DNA of 64,000 nt from Xiphophorus maculatus. Its lineage: Eukaryota > Chordata > Actinopteri > Cyprinodontiformes > Poeciliidae. Within the stretch, counting starts at the first letter, position 1, and the number at the start of each line of letters is the position of its first letter. Position numbers and translations under genes: made by a program. The DNA is taken from NCBI RefSeq assembly GCF_002775205.1, contig NC_036459.1, forward strand, positions 476,492 to 540,491. The letters are read 5' to 3'. Shown piece by piece: positions 50,444-62,400 of this stretch. The notes under the pieces are model-generated. The model was not told the DNA's origin, ran no database searches, and worked only from the letters and a program-made list of their open reading frames with translations.

Positions 50444-53400
50444 TTTGGTGCTCGCTCTCTCCGCTTTGCTGCAGAAAGATGGAGCGCTGAAACACGGCGA
50501 AGCAGCGAAGCATGCAGCCAGGCTTTACCACGCTGACTACAAGTGTGTGTGTGTGTGTGTGTTTTCCTCTGCTGCCTTTTCATTTCGGTCACACGATTAA
50601 GTCCAAGGTGACTCCTGGGAGAAAAATGGACAGCCTTCATCTGTGAGGATGAGTGTAGGAAGGAAGAGGAAGCCAATTATGCATCTTAACAAGAAGCTTA
50701 TCAGTTTAAAATAAAATTTCAATTATTAACTGACTGCAGAAAAATCAGCTTCTAGAATGAAAGCTGCTGAATTATTTCATCAGTTGAGATGAGTAAAGAA
50801 ATTGAACCTGCTCTCCAGACGTCCTTTGTGCTCCACAGAAATGTCTGGTTGTTTTCAGGGATATTTTTCACGTTATTAAAATGTCCAGAAACATCAGTGA
50901 CATACGGGAGAGGATTAGAGCCACCGCAAATAAAATTAATTCCGACTTAAATATTCTGAGAAAAAATTTAATCTGAGGAAAAAATCTGAAAGTTGAAAAA
51001 AAAAAGAAAATTGTCAGAAATCGCAGAAATAAAAATCTGAGAAAAATGTTATAATACTGAGAAAAAAATGTCAAACTTTTGAGAAAACGCCAAAATGTGA
51101 AAAAAGTTTGGCGTTTAAAAAAATACTTTTTTTCAGTGACTGTCTTCCGATGCTCTGCGAATCCCAGCTGCATCTTTTAGAAATGCTCCATGAAAAAAAT
51201 CAGATTTTTTTGCAAATAATTTGAGTCATTTTCGGTTAAAAAATATGCAAAGAAGTGAATCTGTGAATACTCAAATTTTGACCTTGTAATAAACTGACAA
51301 AGGAACATAAAACAGTAAATTAACATTTTGGATCAATTCAAAATTTACCAAATATCTAAACATTGGGCATTTAGTCCATTTCTAATTTTGTTTCTATTTT
51401 TTCACCACATCAGATTAATAACAAAAACTCAGAAATGGAAGATGAACTTTAGCTTTTTTTTAAACTGCTGCTGCCTTCATATTCTTGGTTTTTACATTTT
51501 CTCTATAAAATAAAATTGGCTACAGATAGAAAAATTTATTTCCTTTATACTTGTGTTATTAAACAATTCAAATTATTTTGCATGTGGGGATTTTGGACTT
51601 GAAATGTAATTTGTTTAACGCTGTACGAGAGTTTTCCATAGGAATATTAGACTAGAGGGAACATGAATACTAATTACAATCTGCAGTTTTAAAAAGTGAA
51701 CGAATAAATCAAAATAAGTAAATTAACTTGCATTACTGCCACTGTGTTATTTAAATTGGCAGCAATAAAGACTGTCTCTGGGTTATAATTTCAACCCAAC
51801 TGTGTCCATGTGTAAAGAATAGAAATCTGGGGATTAATCTGTATTTTTTCAGATTTTTAAGGTTTTATGTTGAATATCTCCAGCAGACAACATGATTTCC
51901 TGCAGCTCTGCTGTGTTTATCTCCAGATTATGCTCATTGTTTTGCCCCTGATGATTTGGTTACTCACAGTTTACTGACAGAAATCTCATCCTGATGGGAA
52001 CTGATTACACTTTTACATCAGCCCATAAATTACAGCAGCGGTAAGAATGTGAATCTGTCTGTTTTTCTGTCACTTACCGCTCTGGGTCGTGTTTTGGGTT
52101 GTGCTGCAGATGTGCGGGCCCAGTTGGCGGAGCAGCAGCGCTGCCTGGAGCAGCAGACGGAGATGCGGGTGCAGCTGCTTCAGGACCTGCAGGACTTCTT
52201 CAGGAAGAAGGCCGAGATCGAAACGGAGTATTCCAGGAACCTGGAGAAGCTCGCAGAGCGCTTCATGGCCAAAACACGCAGCACAAAAGATCATCAGCAA
52301 TACAAGTACGCTCAAATCTGTGCTGCGATAATCTGAAGGTTGAAAGGTCACATCTGAAATTAGTAAGAAATCATTTTGGAAAAGAAAAGTAAATGACGTA
52401 CGGATTAGAATTAAACAATGGCGTATCAGGGCCACTGCAGAAAGAAGCTTTCATTGTTTTTTCTAGAAATTTTTTGTTTTTTGGTGAAAAATAACTTTTT
52501 ACCTATAAAGGTCCTAATACGCTGTCATAAAATTAAGTATTATTTATGTACCAATAAATGAGTCGAGAAAACAATCTAGCAATTTTCCTGTGGCCAGCTG
52601 GTACTGGTAGTATACTAATGCTATAACCTTTTGTGCTTCCATATTACGAGCTGAAAACAGGCCAGATGTAAAAGAAAACCAGAAATGTTTTATCTCTGAA
52701 TATTTATTTTAAGGCCAAATTTCTAAAATATTAATATTCTAATTTCAGGAAGGATCAGAATCTGCTTTCTCCGGTTAACTGCTGGTACTTGTTGCTAAAC
52801 CAGGTGAGCTAACGTGTTTTCCAAAGGAATCTAAGAGACACGGAGAAATGATGAATCATTTTAACCATGATTTATGTTTTTATTTTAAGGTGAGGAGGGA
52901 GAGCAAAGACCACGCCACCCTCAGTGATCTCTACCTGAACAACGTCATCAGCCGTCTGACGCACATCAGCGAGGATTCGGCTCGGCTCCTGAAAAGGGTG
53001 AGTGCTGTAGAAAAAATTATGAATTCAAATATTAAAAAAACTATTTGAAAAAGTAATTTCCTTTAAAAAACTAATCCGCACCTGTCAGAGAAGTGTGACT
53101 GTACGACATCGTATTAGGGCCATTGTAGAGAGAAAATAAGGAGTAAATTTCCACCAAAAAAAGGACATTTCTGAGGTCGAGATGTCAAAAATGTTGACTT
53201 TTCAAACTCAGAAAATTTCCAAAAGTAAAAACTTTGGACTTTTGAAACATGAAATTTCCAAATTTGTTTTAAAAAAAAATTTAATCTAATTGTTTTTTTT
53301 TCTAGTAAACCGTTTGACTTTTGGAGCTCAGAAATTTCCCTTTTTACAGAAAATTCCTGAGATTAAGCAAAAACATTTTTAGCTTTTCAATTTATTTAAC

Positions 53401-56400
53401 ATGATTACATCTGATGTTTTGGACTAGCAGAGGACAAATAAATAATAAAAGCCCCATAATTTCTAACCAGAGGAACTTTATGCTCACAAACACCAATGGT
53501 CGCCTTGACGATACAGTTTAACTTGTTGCGTAGACATTGCCAGTTGTTTGGGTTGCTTTCAAAGGAGCAAACGTTTATGGTTGGTGAGCAGAAACCCATC
53601 CTCTTCAGTTTTATGGGGTTTATATGGAAGTTCAATCCTGCCACTCTGATGAAAAAACTCAGAGGCAAACCTGTATTATTACTATCATAATAATAACATT
53701 AATGAAATATAATATAATAACTAAATCATAATTATGAGATACAACTTTCATTTCTTCATCAGATTGGCACAAATGGGCTTCCATAGACAGATTTCCACAG
53801 GATCTTTGAGGAAAGTAAAAGCGCTCACTCTTTGCAGAAAATCATAGATATTTCTATACATATATTCAAATGTTATTATTTTCTTTTCTATGGCTCCATA
53901 TGACCCAGCATTTTATTTTTTCTCGATTTTTAGGTTTGTTGTATCTAGAAGCAAAGCATCTGAAGCATGACATCCTGCTAGAGTGATTGCTGCACTTCAT
54001 TACTATAAATATCTTTACTTCCTTAAATAATCTGAGAGCAGCAGCACCAGATGAACAAATGGATTTGACCGCACACAAACAAACGCATTCATAATTGAAA
54101 CTGAACTCATGCATTAAACAGCCCAGCAGTTATGTGGCAGCATCAATATTGCATTACGCTAAACCGTCTTGAATCCCAGGATGGATGAATCCCGTTCCCG
54201 GCGGGCGCGGCTCGTCTGCGTCGCCATGGCCACCGGGGCGGCCGGCTCTGCTGGGCGTCTGTCCGCCGAGCGGCGCCGGATGTGATGGAGGTCCTCGGCT
54301 CAGAGCCGCTGGCAGTCGCTGCACTTTAGCTGGCATGAATAAAAGACGAGCGGGAAGCCAGATTAATAATGAACACGGAGAGCTAAAGTTAGCGTCCGCG
54401 TGTGTTTAATTAGTTAAAGTCCGCAGCAGGCCCGGCAGAGAGCTGCAGACGTTACTTCTCATTAAAATCAACTCTGTTACTGCAGTAATGACAAAAGGGA
54501 CACATGTAGAGGCCTGCGCTCAGAGAGGAGCAGCAGATTCACTCAGGCAGAGGCGGGAAAATGTTCTGCAAGCCGCTTTCATGACTAATGATATTAACAC
54601 AGCAGAATACGGCCACAAAAAGAGGCTAAAAACTCAGAATGAAAGCCTGAAACTTGGTTTATAGTCCAGTAATTTACTACGGGAGACGATTAGGGCCACT
54701 GGAAAAACTAGCAAACAAAAAAAGAAAAATTTGTTCTCAGATTTCTGACTTCACTCTTCAGACATTAAACTCATTATATGGAAATTAAAGTCACAATTCT
54801 GAGTTAAAATGTCAAAAATAATTTTTTTTCCAGTTGCCATAATCCTCTTGAGTATTTTACATCTAATCTTCTCCTAAAATATTAGATTCCTGACAGAAAA
54901 ACACAAAACATGTTTTCATAAAATGTTTGATGTATTAGCATCATAGAAAAAAATTGGAGTAGAATATTTCTGCCAAATATCTCAGAAATGTTGAGATTAC
55001 CTGAAAATAAAAAAGAGGAAATTTCTGAATTTAAAAAGTTAAATTTTTTTTTTCGTTTGGAAGGTTTTCTGTGTTGCAAACTTAGAAATGTTCTTACTTT
55101 TTCTAGAAACATTTTTTTCTATCTACAAAGGAACTAGTACGCTGTCATAAACACAGATACAAAAATAACAATTTTATCCTTGTTTGCAATGAGATATTGA
55201 TTAGCAAACATCCTGAATAACAGGAATATTTTAGATGGCTGTGTGGTAACAAAGCTGGTAAATTTGGCTGAAAACGACGAGAAACGTTTTGTTTTGGAGA
55301 TTATGTTGATATTTTTCTTTTGTGTGTCAGAGTAAAGAAATCCTCCAGCAGCTGCAGGACGACCTCATGAAGCTTCTGAACGAGCTTTACACGGTAAATA
55401 GGAGCACGTTAGAATAAACAGCTTTAACCTTCACTCAGTCGATTTAAAATCTGTTACAGGATTTTTATTATGTAAACAAACTTGATTAAAACGTTTAGTA
55501 TGGTGTCCATAAGACTGAAACTGAACCACAAGGTGCAAATTGTCTTTCTGCTGCCGTTACCAAGGTGATGAAGACGTATCACATGTACAACGCGGAGATG
55601 ATCAGCGCGGAGACCAAGCTGCGGGAGGCGGAGCGGCAGGAGGGCCGCGTGAAGGGCGTGTCCGGGTCGGGCGGCGGGGTGGAGCCTGTGTTCGGCCTGC
55701 GGATAGAGGAGCGCCACCAGAGGCGCAACGCCGCCCGCAAGATGGAGAAGATGAGAGAGAAGGCAAACTAATGAATAACTGTTACGGGAATCAGTGCAGA
55801 ACTAGGAAAGGATTCATGTGTTTAATATTTTGTTCCTTTTGTTCTCAGAGGAAGGCGAAATACTCAGAGAACAAACTGAAGACTCTGAAAGCCAGAAATG
55901 AGTATTTACTGACTCTGGAGGCGACCAATGCCTCCGTGTTTAAATACTACATCCACGATCTGCCCGACATCATCGACGTGAGTAAAAAATCTGCTGCTAC
56001 GGAGTTCTGACTCTGAACAGTCTGATGAACTCAACTCAGGGTTCATTCTGGTGGCAGTATTACGGAAATATAAGTTTTTGAGCTTTCCATTTTATGTTAT
56101 TCCGTTGTCAAAATCAAACCTGGAATGCTGACTTGATTCTTTAATGCATGTTTGAGAAATCCTTTAATCTCCATGGCAACCATTCAGCTGCAAAACGCCT
56201 GGGTGGCCCTAGCCCCGCCTTCGAAACACAGCTCCTCCCCCACTCAGCTCCTTCAGACTAGCCAGCAGCAATTAGCAAACGCTGCTGCTCAGAGCAACGC
56301 TGGTAAAACCACCGTTAAAGGGTTAATGCAGGGTTAATGACTTCCTGGAGGCGGAGTTTCAGAAAGAGCAGGAGTTTTTAAAGAGACAGAGGCCCTATTT

Positions 56401-59400
56401 CAAGGTGTTCCATATCAAAGTCAAATTTCCTTTATAGTACTTTTACAACAACTAGAGAAAACATAGTTATTTGATTATGCCATAAAATGGCTCCTTGTGC
56501 CTGGAAAACACAGAATACTGGCCCTTTAATTGAACTCCAGTCCGTTGGCCTTAAAGTCCGGTTTGTTTGGGAAACTCTGGTTTGCCTACAAAACTCGGTC
56601 TGGGTTTGGCTGAAGTGAACTCTGGTTCAGTTTTATGTTCACATTTCGTTAAGAAGGAAGTTACTCTCAGCGTCTTCTTCAAACATTCAGAACGATTTTC
56701 CCAAAATAAGTTTGCAGAACTCTTAAAACTTTGCCTTGATTGTTTCTCAGTGCTGTGACTTAGGGTACCACTCCAGTCTGAGCCGGGCGTTGAGGACCTA
56801 CCTATCCGCCGAACTGAGCCTTGAAGCCTCCAGGCGGGCGGGCCTGGAGGTGCTGGAGGGGGCTGTGGAGAACCTGGACCCGGCCCGCGACAGGCAGCGT
56901 CTGCTGGGCCTCTACCCTACTGCCTTCTGCCCACCGCAGCGCTTCGGATTCCAGGCACACATGGGCGACACAGTGAGTTCAACCAGAAAAATAACAACAA
57001 AACTCCTGATTCATCTCTTTCTATACGTATTTATCTGGTAATCTACGGAGGACAAATCCTGACATAATTGGCAATAAACAGAAATAGCTACTGCAGCGGT
57101 AAACCAGAGTCAATCAGGATTCTGACCTGAGGATTTGCAGTTTTTTCTTCTTGTGTTGGTGACGTTTCGCTTCCTGTCAGACGACCCAGATCGCCTCCCA
57201 GCCGCAGGTCCAGGCTGAGCTGTCGCTGCGCCTCACTCAGCTCCAGACCCGCCTGGCGTCCCTGAAGATCGAGAATGAAGAGGTCAGACACACAAACGCA
57301 ATCAGACGACGGTCAGAGATCTCAAATCTATCTAAACATAAAATCCACTGGACTCCCACTAACAACCAGACATCAATTACAATAAAGGAACTCTTTAAAG
57401 TTATTTCATAAAAAGATTTATTATGGAATATATATAGATAGAATGTATAAAGTTTCAATGAATCATTAGATTCAGACTAAATATGTAGCTAACAAAATAT
57501 GTAGTTTCTATTTTACTTATTTGGCTTGCTAATTAAATATTTAGTTTGGAGCTAAATATGTAGCTTAAACTATGCTTATAAATAAATTAACATGGTTAAA
57601 ATATGACTTTTTTCTTTTATGTTGGGCTAAATAATCAAAATTTTTGCCACTATTTTTGGCTGTAACTTTAGAAATGGCTCCCCAACTACGCAGAGCTGCA
57701 GATGAACAATCCTGCAACTTTTATCCAAACAGATTAGGACGTTTGACCTGCAAACATATCAGAAAATAAGTGGATTTATGTTGAGACTATGAATCCTGCA
57801 GAGCATTTTTCCAGCTGTTTGCTCAAAGTGTGAAATAAAAACACTAAACCGGGTGAAAACCCCTGAGATCACATGTTTTTCAGCGTCAGAACTTCTTCAG
57901 TTGTGGTAATTTATACAGTTTTAATTGGGTGATAATGTAACAGATGTAGCGTCCCAAAATAAAGCAGAGCTACTGGCTGCTGCTGCAGTCTGTGTCCCCG
58001 CTGTCGTGTAGCGCACAGGGCAGCTGTTAACTCGGCCTGAAGGGCATAAAAATGCTGAAGGAGTTGGGATTAATGAGCAGCATCTGCACGTCTCAGCAGC
58101 TCCCAGCACACACACAACCACGCCCCCATCATCACAGGCCCATAAAAGCAGCCGCCACGCTGTAAATACAAACGCACTCTGCATATGAAGAGTGTGTAAA
58201 GAATTAAATCCCCTAATTGGTTTTAATGTTTTCATTTAAGTCGTCAGACTTTGCTGTAAATCTCCCGGTTCATCTCTTATGTTGAGATCTGCAGCAGTTT
58301 GATGGCTGAACAAGCAACAAAATGCTACTTTCTGAGATGAAAAGGATTGAAAACGAGCAGGAAAAAAAATCCAGATTAAAACCCTGAAAATCTGGAGACA
58401 ACTCAGGCAACAACCCTGAACAAATGGAATCTGTCAGAATGGCCTACTCAAAGTCCAGATGTAGTCCATCAGGAATTGTTTTCCACTCAGTCAGCCCGTT
58501 CTTGAGAGTTTCCACATGAAAAAATAGTCAGAAATTTCAATCTGTACTTTGCACTCTATGATTTACTCAGGAAGACTGAATATATACTCACTCCACACTT
58601 TTCAGATCTTTTAATTAACAGATTAGCGTCTCATTTTCTGGTCTATCACATAAAAACCCAGTAAAACACATGAAAGTTTGTGGCTGAAAGGGAAGTCAAA
58701 GTACTGCACCTTTAAAATGTGTTTCCTTCAGGTGAAAAAGACCTGGGGAGCCACTCTGACCACGCTGCAGGACATGACGGTGCTGGACGACTGCGACGTG
58801 TCGCAGAGCTTCACCCACAGCCCGTCCTCCGAGTCGGTCAAGTCCAGCGTGTCGGACGGCTACCTGAACAAACCCAGTCTGGCCAAGAGACGAGCCAACC
58901 AGCAGGAGACGGAGCTTTTCTACTTCAATGTGAGGAAACGGCAGCGAAGCGAAGCGAAGCTTCTGCGTCTCGTTTCCATTCACTGGAGAAACACAGCAAA
59001 CAAAAAACATCGTTCATCAGATTATAAATCAGACATGTTTCCTGTTTTACGTCAGTCAGGATTATCATGGATTTTTAAGATTCTGGAAAAAAATGTACAT
59101 CTTAATCTGCTGCGATGACAAAGATGAGAGTCGTGTAGCAGGAGAACTTACTGGAGGAACATGTTGGATTTTAGAGATTATTTTAGATGGTCAGTTAAAA
59201 TCACAATTCTGAGATTGAGAAAAAAAAGTCAAAATTCAGAAATTAAAGTCAGAATTAGGAAATGAAAGCAAGATTAGATTTAGATTTATTTAGACTGGAA
59301 GATTAATATTCAATTTGGAGATAAATATTGTTGCTTGCTAAAAATATTAGCAAGCAAACATTGCTAATATTTGCTTGCTAAATATTAGCAATGTTTAGCT

Positions 59401-62400
59401 AAGAATCTAAACATTTAGCTTTCTAGGTTAATATTTAACTAGTAAGCTTAATATTTTAGATGCTAGGTTAATGTTTAGTTTTGAGCTAAGTATTTAGCGT
59501 TGAACCAAATACAAATGGTTTATTAATTTTCATACATGCATAAATAACATGGTGAAAACATGGCATTGTTTTTACTACTAGGCTCAATAATCCAAATGTA
59601 AATAATGCAGTGAATCACTGTATCTGTTTTATTTCAGCAGATTTCTCTGGATAAGTAAAGCTCTGTGTCTGTTCTTCCATCCTCAGAAGTTTCGCGAGTA
59701 TTTAGAGGGAAGTAATCTCATCTCGAAACTCCAGGCCAAACATGACATATTAAAGAAAGCCTTAGCTGAGGGTAAGAGCGACGTGTTTCAGGGCTTACAG
59801 ACGATAATCTGCATGTTTTACATTTGAAATGTTCTCTGTTCTCCCTGTTGCAGGATATAAATCTGAATTACTGACTACCAGGTGAGGCTTTTTCTCATTT
59901 CATGCTCATTTTCTCTTCAGGCTAATAACCAATCTTGCCTCTTTCACCACTTTACTGTGAACTCTGAGAAACTCCTCTTTCTCTTCATTTCTTCCTCCTT
60001 TTGCTGCTCATCGTAGTCGTGGGCGGAAGAACTCCCATAGCAAGCACCAGGTAGACACCGGGGTCAGGGGTCAGGGGTCAGCTTTTGCTGGTAGTCATCT
60101 GTGATTAGCTAGAACATTTGAGAACTCCTCACATTTAAACTGCCCATTTCCACAGTTTAATCACAATATTTCTCATTTAGTTGACTGCTATCTAAAATAA
60201 AAATATTAAGAGTGTCATCGGCATACAGATTAAAGTACGTGTTAGCATTAGCTTTGACGCTGCGCTTTGTGAAAACTTACTTTGGTTTTAAAGCTACCCC
60301 AAGCTTTCAGTACTTATGTAGTCTCAATTGAGGTTAATAAACATTAAAAAACATACAATTTTAGTCTGTATCAACTGATGCAATCTTAAAGTAGGTAAGA
60401 AAAAATTATGTGAAAGAAAAAAATTTGTAGCAAAATAAAGCATTTTAATTCTAGTTTTTAATTGAAATAATTTAATATCTACAACAACATAACATTTTCC
60501 TTCTTCCATCCTTATTGAACTTATTTATAACCTTTCTTCTCTCTGATTGGATGATTTCTCCTCCAGTTTAAATAATGTGGTTCTTGTACTTTTGCTCTAT
60601 TCTTATTTAAATTAATTGAAAGCAAACGTTTTTGTTAAGTTGCTCTCTTGGTGTGTTGATAGGATTCAACTAAAGCCATACCGCTGCTAGTGGAAAGCTG
60701 CATCCGCTACATTAATCTACACGGTACGTCTCAATTTTTAGCTTGGATGTTTGTTTTTTTCTTTTCACATTTATTTAGTTGTGACTTCAACACTCAGTTT
60801 ATATGATTTTTTATGAATCACACTTTTTTTCTAAGTGGACTGTTGTTTTTTTGGCCTGAACTTTTTTATTTTTTTGGAAATGTTTGCTGTTTTTAGTCAA
60901 GTTAAATCAATAGGTGTGCAAAGTTTTCTTTCTAAGTAAAAACAGTTTGATGTTTGTGAACTAGGCTAAAGAAAAAGAAAAATGTTTTACCCAACAATTC
61001 CCATTTTGGAAAAATTACAAAGTGTCCATCTGCATCAATTTCTTGTGCTGCACCAGCCTTTAATTATGGTCGATGGGCCACAGAAAACTATTCCAAGGAC
61101 TGAAAATGGCCCCCGAACCGCACTTTAACCCCCCGATGTTTATATTATAGACTTACATGTGTAATGCAGCTTGTAGTCAAACCCAGATGTTTTTCTCAGG
61201 TCTTCAGCATCAGGGCATCTTCCGGGTTTCAGGCTCACAGGTAGAGGTCAACGACATCAAGAACTGCTTCGAGAGAGGTGAGAGGTCGCCTGTGAGGTCA
61301 GAGGGTCACATGACTGGTAAGCTGTAAAACTGTCAGGCGATAACGCCGCTTCTGCTGGTTGCCCAGGTAACGACCCGCTCATAGACGAGGAGAGCAACCA
61401 CGACATCAACTCTGTGGCCGGGGTGTTGAAGCTGTACTTCAGGGGTTTGGAGAACCCTCTGTTTCCAAAGGACAGGTTCAACGACCTCATTTCCTGCGTC
61501 CGTGAGTACCGACAGCGCCGCCTGAACGCGTTTACCTCCAGCCCAGACCCTCAGCTTCCCTCGACATTTCGTCCGCTTTGTTTCCCGTTTGCAGTGCCAA
61601 ATAAAAGCTTTTCAAAACTGTCAGATATTTTTTCACGTCAGTAGCTCAAAAAATGTAGAAATACAACCTGAAATGCAAAACGGAAACATATTTGTATGCT
61701 TAACTATATATTCTAAGACTACAAAATGTAATTATGTAGTCTTTTTATTTTTCTTCAGTGTTTTGATCTGAGGTTTTGATTGTTTCTTTTGACATCCAAA
61801 GAATATTTTATACTTTCATTAGACACAAACCCACCGTATGTGGTTGGTTTTAAAGAGGATCTATTATGGAAAATTCACATTTGACATGTTTTTAATTCTT
61901 CCATTTGGGCTTCAACTGCTTCCAAAAACAACCAAAGCTCTTAAAATAAGAATTGGCAATACGTTAATGTTTTTTGGTGAAGGAAAAGGAAATGTTTCAA
62001 AAACCTCCAGAATGTAACGTCACAGATCACCTAGCAATCCTAGAAGAGTTCCGCCTGTTGCCTAGCAACTCAAGCTGAGATCTAGCACGCTTGGTCAGCT
62101 GGTTTTACAGCTGTACAATGGCTGCTGGAAAAGACAAGTGTTTTGTTGTTGACTCACCAACCAGAAACCACTTGCTGCATTCTTGTTGGTTGTGCAGGAG
62201 GCTCCACTTCTGCTTTTCAAAGATGTATGGTTGCATAATTGCGCATCTGTTTGTAATCATTTTCATCTGCAAGTATAAAAGTTGAGTTGGAGGGCGTGGC
62301 CAGCAGCTGCTTATTTGGATTTAAAGTGAGAAGAGGCCCTCAAACAGCTAAACTCTCATTATCTAAGAATGATTTTGTGCAAAAAATGTAATGAACATGT

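Larger units (their letters stand above)
44347..52109 (+). other. srgap1 intron 1 (7763 bp)
   Basis: The long first intron holds a (GT)n microsatellite, a GC-rich block at 44725-45075 (possible alternative promoter or enhancer; it has an octamer atgcaaat at about 45066), four copies of the GCGCCCCCACAGGCC repeat, a 15-bp tandem array and (GT)n/(GA)n tracts at 50409-50442. 50940-51130 is a ctgagaaaa-rich repeat. 46850-47160 and 47660-49130 hold nothing recognised. Confidence 0.7.

Noticed and set aside
52070..52435. Minus-strand frame over srgap1 exon 2
   Set aside because: Antisense shadow of the coding exon; the plus strand has the srGAP match and splice sites.
56152..56337. 61-residue frame in srgap1 intron 7
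   Set aside because: Lies inside an inverted copy of a MITE also found at 10769-11274.
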